Source of the DNA: Myxococcus dinghuensis
Lineage (GTDB): Bacteria > Myxococcota > Myxococcia > Myxococcales > Myxococcaceae
DNA: 64,000 nucleotides
NCBI RefSeq assembly: GCF_024198235.1
Contig: NZ_JAKCFB010000011.1
Span: 62,001 to 126,000, forward strand
Reading direction: 5' to 3'
The position numbers and the translations under genes were made by a program. Shown piece by piece: positions 9,272 to 16,382 of this stretch. Position 1 is the stretch's first letter. Each line of letters opens with the position of its first letter. The notes below the pieces were generated by a model. It made no database searches and had not been told where the DNA came from. It saw only the letters and a program-made list of their open reading frames with translations.

Positions 9272-9305
9272 GGGCCCCGTCCACACGAGTGGTGGAACGG
9301 GGCCC
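9272..9305. other. Strong inverted repeat inside the B12-regulated operon
   Basis: A 9-bp perfect stem (9272-9280 with 9297-9305) continues into an inner CCAC/GTGG pairing. A second GC-rich stem-loop lies beside it at about 9234-9260. Both sit in the 137-bp gap between the small surface protein gene and the second Asp-linker lipoprotein gene, the only sizeable gap in the operon. They could be a partial terminator, an mRNA-processing site or a stability element that separates expression of the two halves. Confidence 0.5.
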
Positions 9306-9337
9306 CGGCGGTGCTACTCGTCATCCACGGGCGGGCC

Positions 9338-10045
9338 CTACAGCGCCACGCCGTTCACCACCGCGACGCCATCCAGGTCGAAGCCCGCGGAGGTACCGGC
9401 CGAACCGTTGGTGCCCGCGTCCACGATGCGCACGAAGCGCGCTCGGGAGAGCCCCACCGTCGCCAGGTCGAAGCCATCACCTCCAGCGACGGCCGGGTCC
9501 GTGGCGCTGATGCCGTTGGCCGGGTTGGCCGTCACTGGCTTGACGCCCGCGCAGCCCGGGTAGCCGCCCGCCGCGTTGGTCGGCTCGCACGGGAACTCGA
9601 ACCACGTCACGCCGTCGTCGCTGACGGAGACCCGCGCGCGCTCGGTGAAGGCCGCCGGGCCGCCCGCGATGAGGAAGGCGTTCTCGAAGACCAGCAGGTC
9701 CACGCCCGGCCCATCCATCACGGCGATGTCCGTGAAGCGCAGGATGATGGAGCCGCCCTTTCCCAGCGACAGCACGTCGAGCGAGCCGCTGTCGAGCCCC
9801 GCGCCCGTGGGAGGTCCGAGGACCACGTCCGGGAACCGGTCCTGGCCGAAGCCGGCACCGGGTCCCGGGGTGAACTGGACGACCTCGTCCGCGTAGGGGT
9901 CCGCGGGCTTGATCGACCCCGAGTCCTCCTGTCCCGAGTCCGGAACGACGGGCTGCTGCGTCTCGTCGCCACCGCAGCCCACGAGGCCCACGAGCCACGT
10001 GAGCACCATGCCGCGACGGAATGCCGTGAAGACGGTTTCGTTCAT
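9338..10045 (-). CDS. Small predicted surface lipoprotein of the B12 operon
   Basis: 235 residues from ATG 10045, overlapping the upstream stop as ATGA. The signal peptide ends in LVGLVGC with Cys 24 as the lipidation site, followed by an acidic linker and a beta-rich domain. Distinctive motifs are FPDVVLGPP, a GGSIILRF strand, VFENAF and VSVSDDGVTWFEFPC, with two Cys flanking an Asn/Gly-rich loop, and a late ARFVRIVDAG strand. The SDDG-TW and RFVRI elements resemble jelly-roll carbohydrate-binding or discoidin-like surface domains annotated as 'cell surface protein' in other bacteria. I cannot name a family with certainty. Its position between two paralogous lipoproteins suggests a shared surface complex. 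Confidence 0.7.
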   Translation of the reverse strand: MNETVFTAFRRGMVLTWLVGLVGCGGDETQQPVVPDSGQEDSGSIKPADPYADEVVQFTPGPGAGFGQDRFPDVVLGPPTGAGLDSGSLDVLSLGKGGSIILRFTDIAVMDGPGVDLLVFENAFLIAGGPAAFTERARVSVSDDGVTWFEFPCEPTNAAGGYPGCAGVKPVTANPANGISATDPAVAGGDGFDLATVGLSRARFVRIVDAGTNGSAGTSAGFDLDGVAVVNGVAL

Positions 10046-11487
10046 TGCGCCACCTGGAGCCGCACCAACCGCCGGCCGTTCTTGTCACTGAGGCCCACGA
10101 GCAGGTCGGACCCGAGCGACTGCATCGACACCACGGAGGTGCACTGGTCCACGTAGCCCAGCACCGGCGTGCGTGGCCCCACCGTGACGGTGCCGCTCAT
10201 GGTCGGCGACAGCGCGAAGCGCGACACGTCCGTGGAGACGAAGTTGAAGTCCGCGTCGTAGGCGCCGCGGTTCACCGCCACGCCACCACCGAAGGCGCCC
10301 GCCGCGTTGAAGTCGCTCTCCACCGCGATGGGCGACTGGTCACCCAGCGCGAACGGGGTCCCCGTGGTGAGCGCCGCGGAGACGACGGACGGCGCCACGC
10401 CGTAGATGACGTTGACGAAGTCCGGGTTGTGGAAGAAGCCCAGCGCCGCGGCGCCGTTGTCCGCCACGGCGGTGAAGCCGCTGGCCGCCGCCCCGCCCGT
10501 CGGGAAGGTGGCCACGCGCACCGCGCTGAACGGCGTGGCCGACGTCAGGAGGCCGTAGATGGCCAGCCCCCCCGACGCCGTGTCGAGCCCGCCGCCGTTG
10601 ACGAGGACCGCCGAGGTCGTGCCGTCGGAGAAGGCCGCGGCGGAGTAGTTCTTCGGCGCGGTGACGTAGGTCGACGACGCGGGCGTGACGGTGTCATAGG
10701 CCGCGATGGAGCCCGGCGCGCCCGACGCCCCCGTCGTGTAGCCCGCGAACAACCACGGGCCCTCGACCACCAGGTAGCCGCCCGCGTAGACCGCCGGCGT
10801 GCCGGCGCGGTCCGCGGGGGTGACCACGTCATAGAGCTTCGTGGCGGAGAGCTGGAGGTTCGGCCAGGTGCCCAGCGAGTACAGCGCCGCGTCCTTCCCG
10901 AAGCCCTGCACCGCGAAGAGCGAGTACGTCGGCCCCGGCGTCGAGCCCACGGCGGCGATGTTGGCGGGCAGCGGCGCGGCCTCGCCGACCACGAAGCCCG
11001 GCTCGAGCTCGAGCGTGCCCAGCTTCGCGTCGTACGGCGCGTTGTCGCAGGTCCGGACCCCACCGTCGTCCGGCGTGCCACCGTCGTCCGTCGGGCCGGC
11101 GTCCGGCGTGCCACCGTCGTCCGTCGGGCCGGCGTCAGGAGTCCCCGAGTCCGTCGGACCCGCGTCCGGCGTACCCGAATCCGTCGGGCCCGCGTCAGGA
11201 GTCCCCGAGTCCGTCGGGCCAGCGTCCGGCGTGCCCGAGTCCGTCGGACCGGCGTCCGGCGTCCCGGAGTCGGGCTGGGGCTGCTCGACCGGGGTGGTCT
11301 CGCACTTCTCGTCGACGCACACCCACCGCTCTCCCGCGGGGGGCTCGCCGTTGTCGGCGCGGCAGTCGAACTCGTCCACGCATTCGGGGTTGCAGCCCGT
11401 GCCGAGCAGGGCGACCGCGAAGGTGGTTGCCAGGAATGATGCGGACTTCGCCCAGGGAACCGCGCGCTTCCATCCAGCCGTCTTCAT
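10042..11487 (-). CDS. Riboswitch-controlled lipoprotein with 10-residue repeat linker, paralog A
   Basis: 481 residues from ATG 11487, with GAGGA 5 nt upstream. Lipobox LLGTGC (Cys 32), a short Cys-rich segment (about residues 32-62), then about seven copies of a ten-residue Asp/Gly/Thr/Pro repeat (about residues 71-147), then a beta-rich domain of about 330 residues. The globular part contains spaced segments such as PGPTYSLFAVQGFGKDAALY and NGRRLVRLQV that are shared with the 437-residue paralog. It is the first gene after a cobalamin riboswitch, so it should be repressed when B12 is plentiful. A surface corrinoid-capture role like that of Bacteroides BtuG (a beta-propeller lipoprotein) is my inference; sequence identity to BtuG is not evident by eye. 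Confidence 0.8.
   Translation of the reverse strand: MKTAGWKRAVPWAKSASFLATTFAVALLGTGCNPECVDEFDCRADNGEPPAGERWVCVDEKCETTPVEQPQPDSGTPDAGPTDSGTPDAGPTDSGTPDAGPTDSGTPDAGPTDSGTPDAGPTDDGGTPDAGPTDDGGTPDDGGVRTCDNAPYDAKLGTLELEPGFVVGEAAPLPANIAAVGSTPGPTYSLFAVQGFGKDAALYSLGTWPNLQLSATKLYDVVTPADRAGTPAVYAGGYLVVEGPWLFAGYTTGASGAPGSIAAYDTVTPASSTYVTAPKNYSAAAFSDGTTSAVLVNGGGLDTASGGLAIYGLLTSATPFSAVRVATFPTGGAAASGFTAVADNGAAALGFFHNPDFVNVIYGVAPSVVSAALTTGTPFALGDQSPIAVESDFNAAGAFGGGVAVNRGAYDADFNFVSTDVSRFALSPTMSGTVTVGPRTPVLGYVDQCTSVVSMQSLGSDLLVGLSDKNGRRLVRLQVAQ
11075..11275 (-). repeat. In-frame 30-bp tandem repeat coding an Asp/Gly/Thr/Pro linker
   Basis: About seven near-identical 30-33-bp units encode TDSGTPDAGP or TDDGGTPDAGP within the first B12-operon lipoprotein. 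The unit length preserves frame, so copy-number change would lengthen or shorten a surface stalk without breaking the protein. Confidence 0.85.
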
Positions 11488-11644
11488 CAGCGTCCTCGTT
11501 CCTCTCCGCCCCCACGGGCGGGTAGGACTCCGGAGGGACACGGCCGAAGGCGCACCGGGCCACGACCGGGCCCGCGAAGAAGACGAACGCCTCCGCCGCC
11601 TCCCCTCGGAGGCCTCGGTGAATGTCCGTGCGTACGGCACGGGT

Positions 11645-11830
11645 CCTTGGCAGGTTTTCGGACTCGCAGGCGTGGGCGCGTGAGGACACCCACCTACTGG
11701 CCGTCGCTTCCCAGCCCTTTCGGGGCCAGTGCTTCTCGTGACGGCGTTCGTTCCTGCATACCGCTGCGGGGCAGTCCCGGATTCACACCGGGTTCCCTAG
11801 AGCCGCCGTGAACCCACGACGGCACCAAGA
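11645..11830 (-). promoter_or_regulatory. Cobalamin riboswitch 1
   Basis: Read on the minus strand, it contains the conserved core AGGGAACCCGGTGTGAATCC, then GGGACTGCCCCGCAGCGGTA, a GGAACGAA segment, an AGCACTGG...CTGGGAAG element and the 3' box GAGTCCGAAAACCTGCC. The ends pair as P1 (11646-11650 with 11825-11829). These are the hallmarks of the cobalamin aptamer with the adenosylcobalamin-class peripheral elements. About 160 nt separate it from the ATG at 11487 and include stem-loops that could form the expression platform. It controls the four-gene lipoprotein/Rieske operon. Confidence 0.95.
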
Positions 11831-11857
11831 ACAGGCGCCGGGATATGGCGGGTGACA

Positions 11858-11872
11858 GGCATTGTCAATGCC
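11858..11872 (-). terminator. Small hairpin after the Cys-rich lipoprotein gene
   Basis: Six-base-pair stem GGCATT/AATGCC with a 3-nt loop, 15 nt past the stop of the Cys-rich lipoprotein gene and just before riboswitch 1. It is a plausible end of the btuB transcript but has no T-run. Confidence 0.35.
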
Positions 11873-11886
11873 GCCAGGCTTCCACC

Positions 11887-13500
11887 TCAGGGCAGCGCGG
11901 TGACGTCGATGGCATTGGACACCGGGCGCCGTGGATCCAACGGGCAGGCCTCCAGCGCGGGCCCCTTCGCCAGGGGCGTGGAGGAGCCACGACGCTCGGT
12001 GAGCCGTCCGTCCCCCACCTCCACCACGAAGACGCGACCGGCGTTCGTATCCGCCAGGTACACCGCGCCCTTCGCCACCGCGAAGCGACTGGCGACGGAC
12101 AGGTGGCAGCCCGCCGTCCCCACCTCGCAGCCGGGGTTCAGCGCATAGGAGGCCACCACCGCGTCGTCCTTCACGAGCACCAGCCCCGTGGCGCGCACGG
12201 ACTTCGCCACGTAGCCGTTCGCCTCGTCGTAGATGGCCTCGCCCAGGCACGCCACCACGAGCTGGTCGCCCACCGCCTCCACGTAGCCCGCGTTGAGGCA
12301 GCGCTCCGCGCCCAGGTCGATGGCCGTCGCCGCGCCCGTCGCGGGGTCGATGCGCGCGAGCATTCCCGGGCCGTTGGGACGATAGCTATTGAACGGATTG
12401 AGATTGGTGAGCGCCACGTAGACGGCCGAGCGCGTCGCCACCACCGAATACGGCAACGCCATCACCACGCCGCCGTCGAAGGGCTTCAGGTCCAGCCCGG
12501 TGAGCGGAATCGTGTCCACCCTGCGAGGCTGCTCGGGCTGGGAGATGTCCACCCGCGCCACGGCGTTGCCGAACTTGAACTGGGAGCCGCCCGTCCCGAA
12601 GAGCGGGATGTAGAGCATGTCCCCGAAGCGGGCCAGCGCCTGCGGGCTGGTGTTCGCGCCCAGGTGGAGCTGCCCCACCGTGCGCAGCCCCAGCCCGTTG
12701 CCGTGCGCGGCGCCCTCGCGCTCGAGCACCTGGAGCGTGTTGTTCACCGAGTCGACGACGTAGACGTAGGGCGGGTCCACGAGGATGTCGTTGGGGGAGC
12801 CGGACGTCGCGCCCAGCGAGTCCTCCTCCACCAGCACCCCCAGGGCACCTCCCGCCGCCTGGAGCAGCTTCCCGTTCGTCATGTCCGCGGCGAGCACGAA
12901 GCCGTCCCATGACGCGAGCGCCTGCACCCCCGCGCCGAACTGCCGCCGGGGCCCGAGCTGGTCCGAGCCCGCCTGGATGCCCACGAGCTGCCCGTTGGTG
13001 AAGCAGGCCGCCACCACGTCGTAGACACACCGCCCCGCGTGACAGGACTGCACGTCCGGACACGCGTTGCCGCACGCGCCGCAGTGGAGCACGTCCGAGC
13101 CCGCGTCCACGCACGCGCCCGCGCAGCGCAGCAGCCCATCCGAGCACCCCTCCTGGCAGCGCCCCGCCTCGCACACCTGCCCCGCCGCGCAGGCCAGGCC
13201 ACACGCGCCGCAGTGGGCGACGTCCGACGCCGTGTCCACGCAGGCACCACCACACGACTGGGTCCCCGCGCGACAGCCGCAGGCGCCGTCCTGGCATACC
13301 TCCGCGACACCACACGCGCTGCCACACGCGCCACAGTTCTGCGCGTCCCCCACCAGGTCCACGCAGGCGCCCTCACAGACGGACAGGCCCGCCGTACACA
13401 CCGCGCCCTCGTCGGGACAGCCCGTGAGCGAGAGCGCGACCACCGACAGCAGCAACACGACCAGCGGCGGAGACTCAGCGGGGCGGGACGCGCGGGGCAT
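11887..13500 (-). CDS. Cys-rich beta-propeller lipoprotein coupled to btuB
   Basis: 537 residues from ATG 13500, overlapping the end of the btuB-like gene by 26 bp, with GAGG 5 nt upstream. Lipobox SLTGC (Cys 28) leads into three repeats of a Cys-rich module (about residues 30-155) with the pattern CxGxCVDxxxDxxxCGACGxxC. The remaining 375 residues show propeller-like blades with Asn-Asp and Val-Tyr-Val strands, for example NDILVDPPYVYVVDS and GAVYLADTNAGRVFVVEV, as in YncE/NHL-type proteins. It is translationally coupled to a TonB-dependent receptor under a cobalamin riboswitch. This matches the genetic arrangement of BtuB with the B12-binding propeller lipoprotein BtuG in Bacteroides, so corrinoid capture at the surface is a reasonable inference. 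Confidence 0.8.
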   Translation of the reverse strand: MPRASRPAESPPLVVLLLSVVALSLTGCPDEGAVCTAGLSVCEGACVDLVGDAQNCGACGSACGVAEVCQDGACGCRAGTQSCGGACVDTASDVAHCGACGLACAAGQVCEAGRCQEGCSDGLLRCAGACVDAGSDVLHCGACGNACPDVQSCHAGRCVYDVVAACFTNGQLVGIQAGSDQLGPRRQFGAGVQALASWDGFVLAADMTNGKLLQAAGGALGVLVEEDSLGATSGSPNDILVDPPYVYVVDSVNNTLQVLEREGAAHGNGLGLRTVGQLHLGANTSPQALARFGDMLYIPLFGTGGSQFKFGNAVARVDISQPEQPRRVDTIPLTGLDLKPFDGGVVMALPYSVVATRSAVYVALTNLNPFNSYRPNGPGMLARIDPATGAATAIDLGAERCLNAGYVEAVGDQLVVACLGEAIYDEANGYVAKSVRATGLVLVKDDAVVASYALNPGCEVGTAGCHLSVASRFAVAKGAVYLADTNAGRVFVVEVGDGRLTERRGSSTPLAKGPALEACPLDPRRPVSNAIDVTALP

Positions 13501-15520
13501 GGGAATCCTCGGGGGTGGGAGGTGGGGTGGCGTCCCGGTCCAGCGACACCGCGAGCGACACGTACGCGGCGCGGCCCGGCAGCGGGAAGCCCGTGAAGTC
13601 ATACGCTCGCGAGTCGAGGAGGTTCTTCACCTCGACGGAGAGCGTCAGGTCCGGCGAGCGCAGGAAGGTGCTGGAGGCCCCCACGCTCAGGAAGGTGCGC
13701 GAGGGCAGGCTGCGCGTGCCCGTGCGGTTGACGAGCTGCGAGGACTGGTAGAGCACCTCGGTCCGCGCGTTGAGCCAGTCCGGCCCCGCGCGCACGCGGC
13801 CCACCCACTTGTGCCGGGGCCGGTACGGCAGCGGCTGGTTGAAGAAGCGCGGGTCGCCCAACCGGTTCTGCGTGCGCAGCCACGTGTAGCTGCCGCTGGC
13901 GGACAACCAGGTGAAGGGCCGGGCCTCGCCCTCCAGCTCCGCGCCCCACACGCGCGCGGCGTCGAAGTTGTATGGGCGCGCCAGCATCGGCGGATACAGC
14001 TCGTAGGCGATGAGGTCCTCGTAGAGCGCCGCGAAGCCGCCCGCGGTGAAGCTCCACGCCGCGTCGTCCCGCGCGTCCGGCTGGGACGACCCCGTCACCG
14101 CCGCGTCCGCGTACAGCGCGCGCTCGGGCCGCAGCCCCGGGTTCGGAAGCAGCGTGCCCTGGCGGATGTACAGCTCCAGGAAGGACGGCGCGCGGTGCGA
14201 CTGTCCCGCGTTGGCGCGCAGGCCGAAGCCCCCACCCAACGACACGGAGGCCCCCAGCTTCGGGGACACGAGCCAGTAGGGCCCCACCCGCTCCAGCCGC
14301 ATCGACGGCACCACGGACACGACGCCGTCGAACAGCCGCCACTCGTCCATGGCCATGACGCTGCCGCGCCACCACGACGCGCGCTGGTCGTCGCCCGTGT
14401 TCGTGACGCCCTCCCCCGACGACGCCACCGTCAGGGTGAGCGCGTGCGCCGCGCCCAGGGAAACGCGGCCCTCCAGCTCCACGCCGCCCACCGTGTGCCG
14501 CTGCGTGCTCCCGTCGCCCGCGAGCCCGCCGGACAGGTCGAGGCCATCGCTGCGCACGTAGCCCCGCGCGCTGCCCTGCGCCCCCGCGTCGCCGAGCCCG
14601 CCGGACCAGCGCAACCCCAGCGAGAGGCGATCCAACCCCTGGCGCCCCTCCGACTGGGGGTTCTGCACCGTGCCGGGAATCGCGCGGTTCTCCAGGGCCA
14701 GCTCGGTGAGCACGTCCAGGCGCGAGCCCCCCGGCAGGCGGCGCCGGTAGCGCAGGAGCGCGCCCCCGCCTCGCGCGTCGTTGCGCGCGCGCGCCTCGGA
14801 GCTGAGGGGGTTGTCGTCCACGGCGGGGAGCTGGTCGAACTCGTAGGTGAAGTCCCCGTCCGAGCGCCCCGCGTGCACCAGCAGCAGCGCCTGTCCGTCC
14901 AGCAGCGGCCCCGTGGCGGCGACGTGGCCCAGCGCCGTGTTCCAGCTCCCGTAGGTGACCTCGCCGCTGGTTCTGAAGGTCGACGAGGGCGCGCGCGTGA
15001 CGATGTTCACCGCGCCGCCCAGTCCTCCGGCGCCGTAGCGGGCGCCCGCGCCGCCCCGCAGCACCTCGAAGCGCTCCACCAGCGCGGCGGGCACCTGGGA
15101 CAGGTCCGCCATGCCTCCCGCGCCGTTGAGGGGGATGCCATCCAGGAAGACGAGCACGCCGTTGGACGCGGCGCCGCGCACGACCAGGCTCTTGCTCTGC
15201 CCGTACCCGCCGGAGTCCTGCACCGCCAGCCCCGCCGAACCCACCAGCAGCTCCGCGGAGTCACGCGCCTCCCCCGTGCGCCGCGTCGCGTCGATGACGG
15301 TGATGGCGCCCGTGGGGTCCCTGCGCTCGGGCGAGTCTGGCGGCGGCGGGGCCTTGCCCCTCACCACGGTGCCGCGCGTCGGCGGCGACTCCGGGGGTGT
15401 CGCGGGGGACGGCTCGGCGGGGTCAGCGCCCGTGGCGGTGTCGGTGGACTGGGCATGCGCGAGGGGCGCGACGCCGAGCGCCAGCCAGACGAGAGACCTC
15501 GCGAGAAGGGTGCGCCGCAT
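13475..15520 (-). CDS. btuB: BtuB-like TonB-dependent cobalamin receptor
   Basis: 681 residues from ATG 15520, which has a GGAAGG ribosome site and begins the signal peptide MRRTLLARSLVWLALG ending near AHAQS. After a Pro-rich linker comes a plug domain (about residues 73-172) with VVRGAASNGVLVFLDGIPLN, VERFEVLRGGAGARYG and GGAVNIVTR, then an outer-membrane barrel of about 490 residues. The last strand (YVSLAVSLDRD) is followed by about 18 extra residues. Length and plug motifs suit the BtuB/vitamin-receptor branch. The assignment to B12 rests mainly on the cobalamin riboswitch upstream. It is coupled to the Cys-rich propeller lipoprotein gene. No TonB, ABC importer or binding protein for B12 is in the window. 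Confidence 0.9.
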   Translation of the reverse strand: MRRTLLARSLVWLALGVAPLAHAQSTDTATGADPAEPSPATPPESPPTRGTVVRGKAPPPPDSPERRDPTGAITVIDATRRTGEARDSAELLVGSAGLAVQDSGGYGQSKSLVVRGAASNGVLVFLDGIPLNGAGGMADLSQVPAALVERFEVLRGGAGARYGAGGLGGAVNIVTRAPSSTFRTSGEVTYGSWNTALGHVAATGPLLDGQALLLVHAGRSDGDFTYEFDQLPAVDDNPLSSEARARNDARGGGALLRYRRRLPGGSRLDVLTELALENRAIPGTVQNPQSEGRQGLDRLSLGLRWSGGLGDAGAQGSARGYVRSDGLDLSGGLAGDGSTQRHTVGGVELEGRVSLGAAHALTLTVASSGEGVTNTGDDQRASWWRGSVMAMDEWRLFDGVVSVVPSMRLERVGPYWLVSPKLGASVSLGGGFGLRANAGQSHRAPSFLELYIRQGTLLPNPGLRPERALYADAAVTGSSQPDARDDAAWSFTAGGFAALYEDLIAYELYPPMLARPYNFDAARVWGAELEGEARPFTWLSASGSYTWLRTQNRLGDPRFFNQPLPYRPRHKWVGRVRAGPDWLNARTEVLYQSSQLVNRTGTRSLPSRTFLSVGASSTFLRSPDLTLSVEVKNLLDSRAYDFTGFPLPGRAAYVSLAVSLDRDATPPPTPEDSHAPRVPPR

Positions 15521-15566
15521 GCCCCGCCTTCCGCTCTCTCCATCGAAGAGAGAAGGCCAGTCGCGC

Positions 15567-15583
15567 GTGCCGTGGGACGGCAC
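15567..15583 (-). promoter_or_regulatory. Hairpin in the btuB leader, possible riboswitch expression platform
   Basis: A perfect 7-bp stem (GTGCCGT/ACGGCAC, 3-nt loop) lies just downstream of the aptamer's 3' box and about 45 nt before the btuB start. A similarly placed CCGTGC/GCACGG hairpin follows the first riboswitch at about 11629-11645. A second small stem-loop at about 15533-15552 sits beside the ribosome-binding site, which favours translational control over a T-run terminator. Confidence 0.45.
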
Positions 15584-15589
15584 ATCGCA

Positions 15590-15724
15590 CCCCGGGGCAG
15601 GTCTCCTGACTCATGGGCCCTCGCCGCAGGCGCACAGCGCGTCGGGCTGCCCAATCACAGTGGCGGGACCGCGCCGGATTCGCACCGGCTTCCCTCTTGA
15701 ACGCCCGACATGGGCACCCCAGGG
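15590..15724 (-). promoter_or_regulatory. Cobalamin riboswitch 2
   Basis: On the minus strand it carries AGAGGGAAGCCGGTGCGAAT, GCGCGGTCCCGCCACTGTGA and the 3' box GAGTCAGGAGACCTGCC, with end pairing (15590-15597 with 15717-15724) forming P1. It is more compact than riboswitch 1 and lacks the long peripheral arm. It lies about 70 nt upstream of the btuB-like start and should turn the receptor and the Cys-rich lipoprotein off when cobalamin is abundant. Confidence 0.95.
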
Positions 15725-15727
15725 CCG

Positions 15728-15742
15728 CCCCCTTCTAGGGGG
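15728..15742 (-). terminator. Short GC hairpin after the FHA gene
   Basis: CCCCC/GGGGG stem with a 5-nt loop, directly after the stop codon of the FHA gene and before riboswitch 2. It is probably a weak terminator that separates the two transcripts. Confidence 0.45.
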
Positions 15743-16267
15743 TCACCCCCCGCGCGTCAAGCGCACCCCGGACGCCAGGGCCCAGGCGTGCGCGTACTGC
15801 TCGAAAGCGCTCGCCTGGAGGAAGACCAGCTCCGCGCCACCCAGGCGCAGCGTCGTCATGCTGAACAGCGGCGAGGGCCGACCGGGGACGATGAGCACCC
15901 CGTCCTGGAACGTGCCGAAGTGGCTCTCCAGGTCGGTGACGCTCCACAGCTCCGTGTGCGGCTCCGGACGGAACCGCGCGTGCTGCCGGGACACGGAGGG
16001 CTCCGACAGGACGATGTCGCAGTCCGGACTGCGCCCCACCGTCACCTCATTGCCCTGGCCGGGGCCGCGCGAGCGCAGCTCGAAGACGACGGGCTCCACG
16101 GCCCGGGGAGGGATGCGCCCGGACATCGTGGGCGGCTCCACCTTCGCCAGCGGACGCGGACGGCGCGGCATGGAGTCCCACACCAGCACGGGCCAACCGA
16201 CATCCCGCATCACGCCTTCCCGGTCGTCCTGGAACTGTCGCAGCAGGGTGGGAAGGCGGTGGACCAC
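15743..16267 (-). CDS. FHA-domain protein
   Basis: 174 residues from GTG 16267, chosen because a perfect GGAGG stands 7 nt upstream. The frame also offers an ATG 15 codons earlier, at 16312, but with no good ribosome site. The C-terminal two-thirds is one FHA domain with VTVGRSPDCDIVL, SVSRQHARF, ESHFGTF and a late LRLGGAELVFL strand, the standard phosphothreonine-recognition set (Arg, Ser, His, Asn/Gly region). The first 60 residues are basic and unassigned. It has no enzymatic domain, so it is likely an adaptor for one of the Ser/Thr kinases. It is monocistronic by appearance, lying between the lipoprotein gene at 16383 and the btuB riboswitch. Confidence 0.8.
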   Translation of the reverse strand: MVHRLPTLLRQFQDDREGVMRDVGWPVLVWDSMPRRPRPLAKVEPPTMSGRIPPRAVEPVVFELRSRGPGQGNEVTVGRSPDCDIVLSEPSVSRQHARFRPEPHTELWSVTDLESHFGTFQDGVLIVPGRPSPLFSMTTLRLGGAELVFLQASAFEQYAHAWALASGVRLTRGG

Positions 16268-16382
16268 GGTGGTTCCTCCAGCAGGGCGGGAGAGCGAGCG
16301 CAAGCTGTGCACGCTCCCGTCTGCTGTCCACCCCCATGCTCACGATTGGACGTCTTTGGCCAGAGTCCTCCAGTACCAAGGC

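Noticed and set aside
7887..9284. 465-residue start for the second B12 lipoprotein
   Set aside because: The extra N-terminal residues precede the signal peptide and lack a ribosome site; ATG 9200 has GAGG at the right distance.
11075..11275. 30-bp repeats as a CRISPR array
   Set aside because: Contiguous, in-frame, no unique spacers, and they code a protein linker.
13067..15700. 877-residue plus-strand frame across the btuB region
   Set aside because: Antisense to the TonB receptor and Cys-rich lipoprotein; no domain signature.
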